DNA of 6,762 nucleotides, from NCBI GenBank assembly GCA_022013395.1, contig JAKLQL010000538.1, forward strand, positions 1-6,762. Direction: 5' to 3'. This document shows positions 6,233 through 6,762 of the stretch, one piece after another. Source of the stretch: Acetobacterium sp. (lineage in GTDB: Bacteria > Bacillota > Clostridia > Eubacteriales > Eubacteriaceae). A model generated the notes under the pieces. It was not told the DNA's origin. It saw only the letters and a list, made by a program, of their open reading frames with translations, and did not search any database. Positions within the stretch are counted from its first letter, which is position 1. Each line of letters starts with the position of its first letter. A program made the translations under genes and the position numbers.

Positions 6233-6762
6233 TCAGGCATTATGTTTTTTACGATAAATCGCCACGCCAATGATTCCTAAAACCACAACAATAGCGCCAA
6301 TGATTCCAGCAACTCCGGCAATCAGCCAGGGATTTGTGGGATTCGGCTGAACAATGTTTACCCGAACCGTTGCCACGGCACTTTTAAAATTATTATTGCC
6401 TTTGTATTTAACGACAACTTCCTGCTCACCAACTTCGTTCTTATACTTAAGATCAATATCATCTCGGTTAAACTTAATCTCATTATTATTCTCATCTACT
6501 ACTGCAATTACGAGATCCTGATACACGGCATCATCCATATTTTTGGTATTACTATCATATTCAACGCTCGGTGGATTTTCCGTAATGACCAATGAACAGT
6601 CAGCTTTGTCAGTAATAGTCACCGTTTGCGTTGCCGTACTGCTATTGAATTTATCAGTCCCCTTGTATTTTACTGTCACCGGCTGATCGCCGGCAACCCG
6701 ATTGTAACTCAATTCAATATCTGTTGTTGTAAAATTAATGGCATTATTTTTACTGTCAACTA
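6233..6762 (-). CDS. Membrane-anchored surface protein with Ig-like repeats, C-terminal part (cut by the window edge)
   Basis: The frame stays open to the end of the window (first complete codon at 6760-6758), giving 175 residues of the C-terminus; the true start lies outside. Two related blocks are visible at residues 1-49 and 88-136 of the fragment, sharing VDxxNNxIxF, DIxLxY, VKYKG and an ATxxVxI ending, an offset of 87 residues. These look like tandem Ig-like beta-sandwich repeats as in clostridial cell-surface proteins. A Pro/Asn-rich linker (138-145) leads to one hydrophobic membrane segment (about 146-169) and a basic tail YRKKHNA. There is no LPXTG sortase signal, so it should stay in the membrane with the repeats outside. 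The in-frame TTG at 6712 is an internal Leu, not a start. Function unknown; adhesion or a cell-envelope role is a guess. Confidence 0.8.
   Translation of the reverse strand, partial: VDSKNNAINFTTTDIELSYNRVAGDQPVTVKYKGTDKFNSSTATQTVTITDKADCSLVITENPPSVEYDSNTKNMDDAVYQDLVIAVVDENNNEIKFNRDDIDLKYKNEVGEQEVVVKYKGNNNFKSAVATVRVNIVQPNPTNPWLIAGVAGIIGAIVVVLGIIGVAIYRKKHNA

Noticed and set aside
6710..6712. TTG start codon for the convergent surface-protein gene
   Set aside because: The frame continues upstream to the window edge with the same repeat pattern, so the TTG is an internal leucine.

Overview
The window looks like chromosome of an anaerobic low-GC Firmicute of the Clostridia. The 16S rRNA sequence (its 5' end and V3-V4 region) resembles Eubacteriaceae, probably Acetobacterium or a close relative. 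The genus is inferred from memory of 16S signatures, not from a search. Ribosome binding sites are strong (AAGGAGG type) and match the anti-Shine-Dalgarno at the 16S 3' end.

Layout. Positions 1-1930 hold the start of an rRNA operon on the minus strand: 16S rRNA, a long leader with a boxA-like site and a GNRA hairpin, a leader half that pairs with the 16S trailer to form a processing stem, and two tandem near-consensus promoters. Positions 2030-2922 hold a riboflavin ECF transporter S component (ribU, minus) with its own promoter, an FMN riboswitch and an intrinsic terminator on each side. Positions 2941-4531 form a magnesium transport unit (minus): promoter, M-box Mg2+ riboswitch with a terminator/antiterminator platform, three tandem copies of a structured repeat, a 29-codon ORF, and corA. 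Positions 4763-6207 are a complete glutamate decarboxylase gene (plus) with a terminator that may serve both strands. Positions 6233-6762 are the C-terminal end of a membrane-anchored surface protein with Ig-like repeats (minus), cut by the window edge.

How they work together. Two transporter genes in a row are each controlled by a metabolite- or ion-sensing RNA, and in both cases a mutually exclusive antiterminator can be drawn by eye. Glutamate decarboxylase is a typical acid-resistance enzyme; no antiporter gene is visible here. The rRNA operon, ribU and corA all run in the same direction.

The most unusual element is the array of three ~92-bp units (4029-4255) inside the corA 5' untranslated region. 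Each holds a 43-bp imperfect palindrome. Of the seven base differences among the three palindromes, six form compensatory pairs and one is in the apical loop. A second hairpin between the palindromes also shows a compensated pair. This points to selection on folded structure. I do not recognise the element.
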